DNA of 64,000 nt from Haliotis asinina (taxonomy: Eukaryota; Mollusca; Gastropoda; Lepetellida; Haliotidae), in the NCBI RefSeq assembly GCF_037392515.1, contig NC_090280.1:26789118-26853117 (forward strand). Reading direction: 5' to 3'. Positions 1-9,409 of the stretch are shown here, one piece after another; the stretch's first letter is position 1, and each line of letters starts with the position of its first letter. Made by a program: the position numbers and the translations under genes. The notes beneath the pieces were generated by a model, which was given only the letters and a program-made list of their open reading frames with translations, was not told where the DNA came from and searched no databases.

Positions 1-590
1 AGACCAGATGTCCAAGGTAACGGACTTCCTTTTTGAAGAATTCACATTTCCGTCGTTTTAGCTTTATACCGTTTGAGGCTAGTCTCTTCAACACTGATCT
101 GAGATGCTGTATATGGTCTTCAGAACTTCTGCTGAACACCAAAATATCACCTAAGTAGGGTAGACATATTTCGTCCCTCAGGTCGTCAAGGCACTCTTCC
201 ATGAAGCGCTGAAAACACCCTGATGCTTGGGCTATACCAAAAGGTATTCACTTCCACTCGTATAAACCCCAAGGTATAATGAATGCTGTCAAATGACGAT
301 CATTTTCCCGAACATAACCCTGGTGGTATGCTTTTCCTTGATCTAGAAGGGTGAACCATTCATTTCCTCTCAGAGTATTGAGGGAATCTTGAATCCTGGG
401 TATTGGTTACCTGCCAACGAAACTTTGACGATTAATCTGCCTGTAATCTTAGCGTAGGCTACCATCCCGTTTGCGCACACACACCACTGGACTGGAATAA
501 TCAGAAGATGAAATCTTTGAAATCCACCCTTTTCTGATCAAATCAGTTACATAGTCTTTCACTTCCTTGTGTAGAAGTGGTGGAATTGAC
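1..590 (-). pseudogene. Ty3/gypsy-like reverse transcriptase remnant (left arm)
   Basis: Mirror copy of the RT remnant at 8634-9225. Read on the minus strand it contains the same landmarks: a segment of the LLDQGKAYHQG type, in-frame stop codons, and PYLGDILVF where an active enzyme has an aspartate pair (Y-x-D-D). The fragment leaves the window at base 1. Because the arms share these defects, the element was dead before the duplication. Not a functional gene. Confidence 0.75.
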
Positions 591-591
591 A

Positions 592-1470
592 TTATGTTTT
601 CTTCACAGTGGTATTGTCTTTCAGATTAATCTCTAACTTCAGGTCAGGAACATTTCCAACATCATCATCTGATTTTGAAAATGCCCTACACTTTTCTCGG
701 AGACCACTCCCGACTTGCTCCTGCTGACTCCCATCTGAGTGGTCTAGACTGACTGGTGGATCCCACGATTCTGTTTCCCTAACTGATGACACTGAACACT
801 GTTGAACCTAATCCAGATGTTCATCTCTAGGTATCAGGGCACTACAGACTGTATGGGCTGTATTTCTCCCAGTGTAGTTCTCTGTAAATAATTACATCCT
901 TATCACTTAGGCTGCTCAATACAATATTCACATTACCAGCTAATGTCTTGGCAACAAGACTAAAGTTTCACAAAATTCCCATGAATCTTGTAATGACTCA
1001 GGATATGGTACAAACAGTCCTTGATCAGTCATCTCGCACAATCTAACTCTACATTTCAAAATGATAGTACTTCTCTTTGGCACAATAACATTCTTTTTAC
1101 CAGTCTTAATTGAACACAGTGGTGAATAATCCCTCTTTAACAACTGTACAACTGTGGATGCACCTACGGCTGTAACGCAAGGAATGGTAGACGTGACCAT
1201 TTCAACCGAGTCAGATTGTCTAACATCTGAGAGATAAACCTTAATTACATTAAATCCAATCAGTGGTTGTGTCACATCATCTGTAACTAGAAAGGTTATT
1301 GTTGTTACTAAGTCCTGATACGTTCTGATCACAATTGACTAGATCAGATATAGGTTTAACCGGAATGTTTGGAAAATTGTCCTTGAGCCACGAGGCTAAC
1401 CTGTTCACTCGCGTCCCATAGGACTTTTGTAGGGGAGTCATTGAGGAAAACGTCCATCTCACAAACTTGA
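592..1470 (-). pseudogene. Retropepsin and protease-RT linker remnant of the gypsy-like element (left arm)
   Basis: Minus-strand mirror of 7764-8634. Three open fragments (592-792, 940-1332, 1277-1462) lie in different frames and together cover the aspartic-protease C-terminal half (an ILG-like motif, PLIGFNVIK) and the linker before RT. They are split by frameshifts, so the region is broken pol, not separate genes. Confidence 0.6.
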
Positions 1471-1471
1471 C

Positions 1472-2577
1472 CTACAAGGTCAACCATGGTTTTCCTTTGC
1501 TTAGGTGACAGAAAGTGCTCATCCCCTTGCAACTTCTCAGAACTCTTCCGTGCGAGGTCGAGTTCTGGGATCTGTCCTCAAAGCACCTAGATGCAACTTC
1601 CCTGATTCCTTTACAAACGTTCTTGTGTTGGTTCCAGTGTCTCTCGTGGCACTTGGTGGAGCAGTAAGAGGTAGTATGACAACCTGAACAAACAGACAAC
1701 TTCTGTTTCGCTGCCTGTGCGCATGCTACACAACGTGGGATCTCGTCTTGTGCCGGCTGGGTCACTTCAGGTCCCTGATCTGAAGTGACCTTCGTCCGTT
1801 TCCCTGTCCGGCTCTGCAACCAATGGCGGCTGCCACACTCATAGCAGTGACTACATTTATCCCCTTCCTGGCATTTGGGACACCACCTCGGCCGACGTTT
1901 AGTTGACAAGTCTCCTGCATTCCCCAGTCTCAGCTTTTCCCTTAAAGCGGCTATTTCTACTCTTAACTTTTCAATTTCATCATCACAGGCATCACTGGAG
2001 GAGGTTTGGACCTTGTTCACCTTGCCGTTATTTGTTTTCTTGGATGTCTTGTGACTTCTTTCGTTTCTGTCAACTATCAATTTTCCAAGTCTCTCAATAA
2101 GTTCCTCATCAGTGGCTTCCTCCTTGCACTCGGTAAAACGCTTCATCTCCATGTGAACTGCTTCATCTGTGAATCCGGAGATTAAAGACTTGATGAACAT
2201 TCCTTGCACAAGGGGATTTCCACTATGGGCGTGATTACTGGCAGCCACAGTTGCCCTCTCCAAGGCCCTCAACAGGTAAGTCTGGGGATCGTCATTTGGT
2301 TTCTGCACTAATCGTCCTAATTCTGCATGCAAATCGGAAATGCTACTATCCTTGTAGTGGGAGCTGAGAATGCATTGTAGGTTGGCAAGCGTCATATCAC
2401 CACGTCCATCAAGGTAGTATCTCAGGGAGCTGGTGTGTTCTACTACCCGGATAATCCCATCGATCACCTCCCTTTCAGTATAGCCCTTCTCAAGGCCTGC
2501 TGTGATCTGTCTCAGGGGACTGGTGAAACTTAAACTTGTTCCTTTTTCTAAAATTTGCGCTCCCACAATCTTGAAAT
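1472..2577 (-). pseudogene. Gypsy-like gag with MYND zinc finger (left arm)
   Basis: A 364-codon minus-strand open frame, nearly identical to the 403-codon frame at 6645-7870. It shows a helical capsid-like region, a coiled-coil stretch, a Cys-rich segment and a MYND-type zinc finger. A frameshift near 1545 makes it end earlier than the right-arm copy and lose the fused protease N-terminus. The first codon reported as open is GTG, so the true start is not evident; a TGA lies four codons upstream in the same frame. Confidence 0.7.
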
Positions 2578-2868
2578 CTCTTCATCATATGGGACCCGTG
2601 AAGGTCCCGGGGTAGAATAGTCCTTCAGCAACCCATGCTTGCCATAAAAGGCGACTCAGCTTGTCGTAAGAGGCGACTAACGGGATCGGCTGGTCAGACT
2701 CGCTGACTTGGTTGACACATGTCATCGGTTCCCAATTGCGCAGATTGCTCATGTTGTTGATCACTGGATTGTCTGGTCCAGACTCGATTATTTACCGACC
2801 GCCGCCATATAGCTGGAATATTGCTGAGTGCGGCGTAAAACTAAACTCACTCACTCTTCATCATATGG
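2578..2868 (+). repeat. Complete SINE with 15-bp target-site duplication (left arm)
   Basis: The direct repeat ctcttcatcatatgg flanks the element at 2578-2592 and 2854-2868. The body (2593-2853) runs from a head containing a TCGTAAGAGGCGACTAA stretch, through a middle with a weak tRNA-like B-box (CGGTTCCCAATT), to the tail GGCGTAAAACTAAACTCACT. It belongs to the abundant repeat family seen elsewhere in this window, and it lies just upstream of the gag remnant. It duplicated together with the arm. Confidence 0.88.
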
Positions 2869-3436
2869 TCCTACTGTGTCGTGGTCATCTTTCTGTGGTG
2901 GTACAGTGCTCTGACTCACTTAAGCTTGGAATTTCGAAGCCTCTTCTAGGATCCTACAACCCACAGCTCTGCCTTTGTCTTCTTCCTTAATCGCATTCGC
3001 GAAGTCTTTCAGTCCTGCATTCTGACCCAGTATGGCGAGGCTCCTGAAGTGGCATGTGTGTGACACAATTAGTACATTACATGGTACATGGTATGCATTA
3101 TTACTGAAGTACAATCTGTTTCAGCAGCATGTTGAACTAATCTTTGCACAATACTTTCAATGTTTGTCTAGGGGTATTATTTGCTCAAGGAAAGTTACAG
3201 TAATTCTACACAATGAAACAGGACAACTTCAACTTGCATAGGGGTTTGGAGATTTTTTTATTATTCGTTTTTAGTTGTTCTTGAGTTGGTCTTTTGTTCA
3301 CTGGCTTCTACATCAGCTGTTTCTTTATACAGGAAAGAGCTACAGGAGTTTTTATATTGCTCCAAAACAACTACATCTAAAACTCATCTGCAACCAACAT
3401 CTACAATACAACTCTCTCTCAGTCTCTGTCCCAAGT

Positions 3437-3706
3437 TCATTTCAGCCTCTGTGTTTGTTTAGTATATCGAAATGAATGCCTAACAAAGAGCATCCTTATA
3501 TAGTTTTTCCCGTTCGTATCAATATTTTGCCGGCACTGTGGTCTTTCACAGCACCTCTTCGAAAAAGGTAACGAACAGAGGTGACCGTGCTTAGAGGTGT
3601 TCACAAAATCAGCACGACGACAGTACTCTATGCCCTTTTTGCTTGCCAAATAGAATTGCTCAGGAAATGTACATCCGTGTCGTTTACACATTTGGATAAT
3701 CACCAA
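3437..3706 (-). CDS. Small cysteine-rich ORF, 89 codons (left-arm copy)
   Basis: Mirror of the ORF at 5516-5785 with essentially the same sequence. Function unknown. It contains C-x4-C-x16-C spacing followed by more Cys/His residues, discussed under the right-arm copy. A short ORF inside a repeat may be non-functional; it may also be part of the retroelement 5' region. Confidence 0.3.
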   Translation of the reverse strand: MVIIQMCKRHGCTFPEQFYLASKKGIEYCRRADFVNTSKHGHLCSLPFSKRCCERPQCRQNIDTNGKNYIRMLFVRHSFRYTKQTQRLK

Positions 3707-3853
3707 AACTCAGTTTGTCAGTTTCCAGTACATAACCACAACAACGCTTTATTCACAATATTGCGCTTCGCGTCACTTTCAAACTCGATGGCGTATTAAA
3801 CAGAGAATACTGCATGAGGTCTCATTGCAAACGAAATATACAAAACGAGTATG

Positions 3854-3880
3854 CTTCCTATGGTATGATACCATAGGAAG
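3854..3880. repeat. Perfect 27-bp hairpin palindrome
   Basis: Two 13-bp halves (cttcctatggtat and its complement) around one base. The same palindrome occurs in the right arm around 5342-5368. No flanking TSD or transposase-like context is visible, so its origin is unclear. Confidence 0.85.
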
Positions 3881-4028
3881 TTCACGAGTTTCGTATAATT
3901 CCTATGTACCCACGTTTTACTTGCATTAAAATGACAAAATATCGTATAGTCATTTTCATGGTTTCAAACCGAAACCGGTTTCAGAAACACATTCCGGCAG
4001 AATGTTGTACTGCTGTTCACTTTTAGCA

Positions 4029-4054
4029 TGACGTCACAGTGTGGCATGACGTCA
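4029..4054. promoter_or_regulatory. Two CRE-type palindromes (TGACGTCA), 18 bp apart
   Basis: Perfect TGACGTCA at 4029-4036 and 4047-4054, with a further copy at 4361-4368; mirrored in the right arm. TGACGTCA is the classical CREB/ATF binding site. Whether they serve a promoter here (for example of the retroelement) is inference only. Confidence 0.4.
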
Positions 4055-4149
4055 CACCCCTTGATGACCGATGTCGCGATGCATGTCAGTTGTTATTGCC
4101 TCGAATAGTCTCCTACACTAAACTACTCGTAGCACCCCGGGGTTTTTTT

Positions 4150-4188
4150 TTGGGGGTGGTGGTGGGGGGGTGGGGGGTGGGGGGTGCA
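4150..4188 (+). repeat. G-rich tract with quadruplex potential
   Basis: After a run of T, the + strand holds at least four runs of four or more G separated by single T or GTG. The complementary C-rich tract lies in the right arm at about 5034-5072. Such tracts can form G-quadruplexes and stall polymerases, which may matter for the fold-back structure around it. Confidence 0.7.
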
Positions 4189-4379
4189 GTTGTGTCGTCG
4201 GTTATCCAGTCAAATCGTTAGAATCTCAGGTCAAATCGTTACGACACAGGTCAACGTGATACGACACACGTGTGATTATTATGCAACTACCCATACGTTG
4301 ACAACATGGGTAATAATACGCACTACTGAAATATAAACACACCGAGCGGACTCTCGGGTATGACGTCACACCTAAAAAT

Positions 4380-4843
4380 TGTTGATATGTGGTGTTATGT
4401 ACCCCCATCTAGGAACCCATACTCTATCCACGAGATGGTTATTGTACTAGACTGCATTGACGTCAGTGTTATAATCAGAACTAAATCTTAGGAAAAAAAC
4501 AAAAACCAACCTACCGTCATGTCTGTTCCACATGTTTATACAGCACAGCGTCTGTAAGGAAGCGTTCCGGGCGCAGGAGTTGCGTCCCCTTTGTGTCTTT
4601 GTTTTCGCGTCATTATATGCCGCCAGACATTACTCATTACAAATCCCCCAAGAAGATGAAGCATAGCTTTGTTTAAAGGATTTTTTAAAAAGTTAAACAC
4701 TATCAATCTTTGTTAGATAATGTCATTCAGACATGAATATATACCACACTTGCACCATCCATTTATGAAAAAATGTCCTAAAAATTATAATTATGCACCG
4801 AAACGAAAACCACTTTAGCCCTGCCCACTCGTGTCCATAATAC
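4380..4843. other. Unique spacer between the two inverted arms
   Basis: Pairing stops at 4379 and 4844. The 464 bp between contain no recognisable coding potential or known repeat. A true spacer of this size means the structure is an interrupted palindrome rather than a perfect fold-back. Confidence 0.8.
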
Positions 4844-5515
4844 ATTTTTAGGTGTGACGTCATACCCGAGAGTCCGCTCGGTGTGTTTATATTTCAGTAG
4901 TGCGTATTATTACCCATGTTGTCAACGTATGGGTAGTTGCATAATAATCACACGTGTGTCGTATCACGTTGACCTGTGTCGTAACGATTTGACCTGAGAT
5001 TCTAACGATTTGACTGGATAACCGACGACACAACTGCACCCCCCACCCCCCACCCCACCACCACCACCCCCAAAAAAAACCCCGGGGTGCTACGAGTAGT
5101 TTAGTGTAGGAGACTATTCGAGGCAATAACAACTGACATGCATCGCGACATCGGTCATCAAGGGGTGTGACGTCATGCCACACTGTGACGTCATGCTAAA
5201 AGTGAACAGCAGTACAACATTCTGCCGGAATGTGTTTCTGAAACCGGTTTCGGTTTGAAACCATGAAAATGACTATACGATATTTTGTCATTTTAATGCA
5301 AGTAAAACGTGGGTACATAGGAATTATACGAAACTCGTGAACTTCCTATGGTATCATACCATAGGAAGCATACTCGTTTTGTATATTTCGTTTGCAATGA
5401 GACCTCGTGCAGTATTCTCTGTTTAATACGCCATCGAGTTTGAAAGTGACGCGAAGCGCAATATTGTGAATAAAGCGTTGTTGTGGTTATGTACTGGAAA
5501 CTGACAAACTGAGTT

Positions 5516-5785
5516 TTGGTGATTATCCAAATGTGTAAACGACACGGATGTACATTTCCTGAGCAATTCTATTTGGCAAGCAAAAAGGGCATAGAGTACT
5601 GTCGTCGTGCTGATTTTGTGAACACCTCTAAGCACGGTCACCTCTGTTCGTTACCTTTTTCGAAGAGGTGCTGTGAAAGACCACAGTGCCGGCAAAATAT
5701 TGATACGAACGGGAAAAACTATATAAGGATGCTCTTTGTTAGGCATTCATTTCGATATACTAAACAAACACAGAGGCTGAAATGA
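5516..5785 (+). CDS. Small cysteine-rich ORF with EsV-1-7-like spacing, 89 codons
   Basis: The N-terminal half reads with spacing C-x4-C-x16-C and local features GC...P and G..YC, which resemble the EsV-1-7 cysteine-rich motif known from brown algae and some large viruses. The usual following Cys-x2-His is not kept (an Ala stands where His is expected). More cysteines follow (CSLPFSKRCCERPQC). A TATA-like string, actatataagg, lies within the ORF near 5718. No homologue is recognised with confidence; chance spacing in a short ORF is possible. It lies about 870 bp upstream of the gag remnant and exists in two mirrored copies. Confidence 0.3.
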   Translation: MVIIQMCKRHGCTFPEQFYLASKKGIEYCRRADFVNTSKHGHLCSLPFSKRCCERPQCRQNIDTNGKNYIRMLFVRHSFRYTKQTQRLK

Positions 5786-6353
5786 ACTTGGGACAGAGAC
5801 TGGGAGAGAGTTGTATTGTAGATGTTGGTTGCAGATGAGTTTTAGATGTAGTTGTTTTGGAGCAATATAAAAACTCCTGTAGCTCTTTCCTGTATAAAGA
5901 AACAGCTGATGTAGAAGCCAGTGAACAAAAGACCAACTCAAGAACAACTAAAAACGAATAATAAAAAAATCTCCAAACCCCTATGCAAGTTGAAGTTGTC
6001 CTGTTTCATTGTGTAGAATTACTGTAACTTTCCTTGAGCAAATAATACCCCTAGACAAACATTGAAAGTATTGTGCAAAGATTAGTTCAACATGCTGCTG
6101 AAACAGATTGTACTTCAGTAATAATGCATACCATGTACCATGTAATGTACTAATTGTGTCACACACATGCCACTTCAGGAGCCTCGCCATACTGGGTCAG
6201 AATGCAGGACTGAAAGACTTCGCGAATGCGATTAAGGAAGAAGACAAAGGCAGAGCTGTGGGTTGTAGGATCCTAGAAGAGGCTTCGAAATTCCAAGCTT
6301 AAGTGAGTCAGAGCACTGTACCACCACAGAAAGATGACCACGACACAGTAGGA

Positions 6354-6647
6354 CCATATGATGAAGAGTGAGTGAGTTTAGTTTTACGCCGCACTCAGCA
6401 ATATTCCAGCTATATGGCGGCGGTCGGTAAATAATCGAGTCTGGACCAGACAATCCAGTGATCAACAACATGAGCATCGATCTGCGCAATTGGGAACCGA
6501 TGACATGTGTCAACCAAGTCAGCGAGTCTGACCAGCCGATCCCGTTAGTCGCCTCTTACGACAAGCTGAGTCGCCTTTTATGGCAAGCATGGGTTGCTGA
6601 AGGACTATTCTACCCCGGGACCTTCACGGGTCCCATATGATGAAGAG
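6354..6647 (-). repeat. Complete SINE with 15-bp target-site duplication (right arm)
   Basis: The direct repeat ccatatgatgaagag at 6354-6368 and 6633-6647 brackets a 264-bp body in minus orientation, so on the + strand it begins tgagtgagtttagttttacg. It mirrors 2578-2868. Head, tRNA-like middle and tail are all present, making this a good reference copy of the family. The insertion site lies immediately upstream of the gag open frame. Confidence 0.9.
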
Positions 6648-7870
6648 ATTTCAAGATTGTGGGAGGGCAAATTTTAGAAAAAGGAACAAGTTTAAGTTTC
6701 ACCAGTCCCCTGAGACAGATCACAGCAGGCCTTGAGAAGGGCTATACTGAAAGGGAGGTGATCGATGGGATTATCCGGGTAGTAGAACACACCAGCTCCC
6801 TGAGATACTACCTTGATGGACGTGGTGATATGACGATTGCCAACCTACAATGCATTCTCAGCTCCCACTACAAGGATAGTAGCATTTCCGATTTGCATGC
6901 AGAATTAGGACGATTAGTGCAGAAACCAAATGACGATCCCCAGACTTACCTGTTGAGGGCCTTGGAGAGGGCAACTGTGGCTGCCAGTAATCACGCCCAT
7001 AGTGGAAATCCCCTTGTGCAAGGAATGTTCATCAAGTCTTTAATCTCCGGATTCACAGATGAAGCAGTTCACATGGAGATGAAGCGTTTTACCGAGTGCA
7101 AGGAGGAAGCCACTGATGAGGAACTTATTGAGAGACTTGGAAAATTGATAGTTGACAGAAACGAAAGAAGTCACAAGACATCCAAGAAAACAAATAACGG
7201 CAAGGTGAACAAGGTCCAAACCTCCTCCAGTGATGCCTGTGATGATGAAATTGAAAAGTTAAGAGTAGAAATAGCCGCTTTAAGGGAAAAGCTGAGACTG
7301 GGGAATGCAGGAGACTTGTCAACTAAACGTCGGCCGAGGTGGTGTCCCAAATGCCAGGAAGGGGATAAATGTAGTCACTGCTATAAGTGTGGCAGCCGCC
7401 ATTGGTTGCAGAGCCGGACAGGGAAACGGACGAAGGTCACTTCAGATCAGGGACCTGAAGTAACCCAGCCGGCACAAGACGAGATCCCACGTTGTGTAGC
7501 ATGCGCACAGGCAGCGAAACAGAAGTTGTCTGTTTGTTCAGGTTGTCATACTACCTCTTACTGCTCCACCAAGTGCCACGAGAGACACTGGAACCAACAC
7601 AAGAACGTTTGTAAAGGAATCAGGGAAGTTGCATCTAGGTGCTTTGAAGACAGATCCCAGAACTCGACCTCGCACGGAAGAGTTCTGAGAAGTTGCCAGG
7701 GTGATGAGCACTTTCTGTCACCTAAGCAAAGGAAAACCATGGTTGACCTTGTAGGTCAAGTTTGTGAGATGGACGTTTTCCTCAATGACTCCCCTACAAA
7801 AGTCCTATGGGACGCGAGTGAACAGGTTAGCCTCGTGGCTCAAGGACAATTTTCCAAACATTCCGGTTAA
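6645..7870 (+). pseudogene. Ty3/gypsy-like gag fused to retropepsin N-terminus, with MYND finger
   Basis: Open frame of 403 codons counted from a GTG at 6659; the frame opens after a TGA at 6644. Residues 1-170 look like a helical retroviral-type capsid; residues about 195-215 are charged and coiled-coil-like; about 228-250 hold a Cys-rich segment (CPKCQEGDKCSHC); residues about 279-318 form a MYND zinc finger with the full C-x2-C, C-x2-C, YC-x3-C, H-x3-C ligand pattern. The C-terminus runs into the aspartic-protease active-site region, which reads LWDASEQVSLV where D-T-G or D-S-G is normal, then ends by frameshift. A MYND finger in a gag protein is unusual to my knowledge. No LTR or primer-binding site could be located. 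Confidence 0.75.
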
Positions 7871-8290
7871 ACCTATATCTGATCTAGTCAATTGTGATCA
7901 GAACGTATCAGGACTTAGTAACAACAATAACCTTTCTAGTTACAGATGATGTGACACAACCACTGATTGGATTTAATGTAATTAAGGTTTATCTCTCAGA
8001 TGTTAGACAATCTGACTCGGTTGAAATGGTCACGTCTACCATTCCTTGCGTTACAGCCGTAGGTGCATCCACAGTTGTACAGTTGTTAAAGAGGGATTAT
8101 TCACCACTGTGTTCAATTAAGACTGGTAAAAAGAATGTTATTGTGCCAAAGAGAAGTACTATCATTTTGAAATGTAGAGTTAGATTGTGCGCGGTGACTG
8201 ATCAAGGACTGTTTGTACCATATCCTGAGTCATTACAAGATTCATGGGAATTTTGTGAAACTTTAGTCTTGTTGCCAAGACATTAGCTGG
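7764..8290 (+). pseudogene. Retropepsin C-terminal half and linker, frameshifted
   Basis: Open fragments 7764-7949 and 7894-8286 in different frames continue the protease homology begun in the gag frame: first a stretch with WLKDNFPNIPVKP, then PLIGFNVIK, which matches the second-half ILG region of retropepsins. The frames are separated by small shifts. With the altered active site this protease is certainly inactive. Confidence 0.6.
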
Positions 8291-8433
8291 TAATGTGAAT
8301 ATTGTATTGAGCAGCCTAAGTGATAAGGATGTAATTATTTACAGAGAACTACACTGGGAGAAATACAGCCCATACAGTCTGTAGTGCCCTGATACCTAGA
8401 GATGAACATCTGGATTAGGTTCAACAGTGTTCA

Positions 8434-9406
8434 GTGTCATCAGTTAGGGAAACAGAATCGTGGGATCCACCAGTCAGTCTAGACCACTCAGATGGGAGTC
8501 AGCAGGAGCAAGTCGGGAGTGGTCTCCGAGAAAAGTGTAGGGCATTTTCAAAATCAGATGATGATGTTGGAAATGTTCCTGACCTGAAGTTAGAGATTAA
8601 TCCGAAAGACAATACCACTGTGAAGAAAACATAATGTCAATTCCACCACTTCTACACAAGGAAGTGAAAGACTATGTAACTGATTTGATCAGAAAAGGGT
8701 GGATTTCAAAGATTTCATCTTCTGATTATTCCAGTCCAGTGGTGTGTGTGCGCAAACGGGATGGTAGCCTACGCTTAGATTACAGGCAGATTAATCGTCA
8801 AAGTTTCGTTGGCAGGTAACCAATACCCAGGATTCAAGATTCCCTCAATACTCTGAGAGGAAATGAATGGTTCACCCTTCTAGATCAAGGAAAAGCATAC
8901 CACCAGGGTTATGTTCGGGAAAATGATCGTCATTTGACAGCATTCATTATACCTTGGGGTTTATACGAGTGGAAGTGAATACCTTTTGGTATAGCCCAAG
9001 CATCAGGGTGTTTTCAGCGCTTCATGGAAGAGTGCCTTGACGACCTGAGGGACGAAATATGTCTACCCTACTTAGGTGATATTTTGGTGTTCAGCAGAAG
9101 TTCTGAAGACCATATACAGCATCTCAGATCAGTGTTGAAGAGACTAGCCTCAAACGGTATAAAGCTAAAACGACGGAAATGTGAATTCTTCAAAAAGGAA
9201 GTCCGTTACCTTGGACATCTGGTCTCTGCTGATGGATACAGAATGGATCCTGCAAACAAAGAAACAGTCCTGAAGCTGAAGAGTAAGGAACAACGTACTG
9301 TTGGAGATGGAAGGCAGTTACTATAATTCTTGGGTTACTATAGGAAATACATCCCCGACTTTGCACGTCGTGCCAAGCCTCTGTATGACCTTCTGAAAAT
9401 TGACTA
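8434..9406 (+). pseudogene. Gypsy-like reverse transcriptase remnant, 3'-truncated
   Basis: From about 8634 the translation matches Ty3/gypsy RT in order: approach to the fingers (KEVKDYVTDLIRKGWI), SPVVCVRKRDGSLR, an in-frame stop near 8817, TLLDQGKAYHQG, a second stop near 8978, PFGIAQASG, and PYLGDILVFSRSSEDH near 9065-9110. The catalytic Y-x-D-D has become Y-L-G-D. After another stop at 9324 the thumb/connection start FLGYYRKYIPDFARRAKPLY is still readable to about 9406. RNase H and integrase are absent. 9226-9406 is single-copy in this window. Confidence 0.8.
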
Positions 9407-9409
9407 AAG

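Larger units (their letters stand above)
1..4379. repeat. Left arm of a large inverted repeat (arms about 4.4 kb)
   Basis: Base 1 pairs with base 9225 and the pairing continues inward to about 4379/4844; mirrored coordinates add up to 9226 at the outside and 9222-9223 near the centre, so only a few small indels separate the arms. Scattered substitutions exist: the mirrored gag, protease and RT reading frames differ at single residues, and there is a 3-bp indel in the SINE. The arm is cut by the window edge, so its true outer end is unknown. Either a genuine recent inverted duplication or a fold-back assembly artefact; the arm differences and unique spacer argue mildly for a real structure. 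Confidence 0.9.
4844..9225. repeat. Right arm of the large inverted repeat
   Basis: Reverse complement of 1-4379 with few differences. The gypsy-like reading direction is + in this arm. The retroelement continues past 9225 to about 9406, so the outer boundary of the duplication is not visible here: the left arm leaves the window first. Confidence 0.9.

Noticed and set aside
9024-9326. A separate 100-residue gene
   Set aside because: It is the palm region of the gypsy-like RT remnant with a broken catalytic motif; it belongs with 8434-9406.
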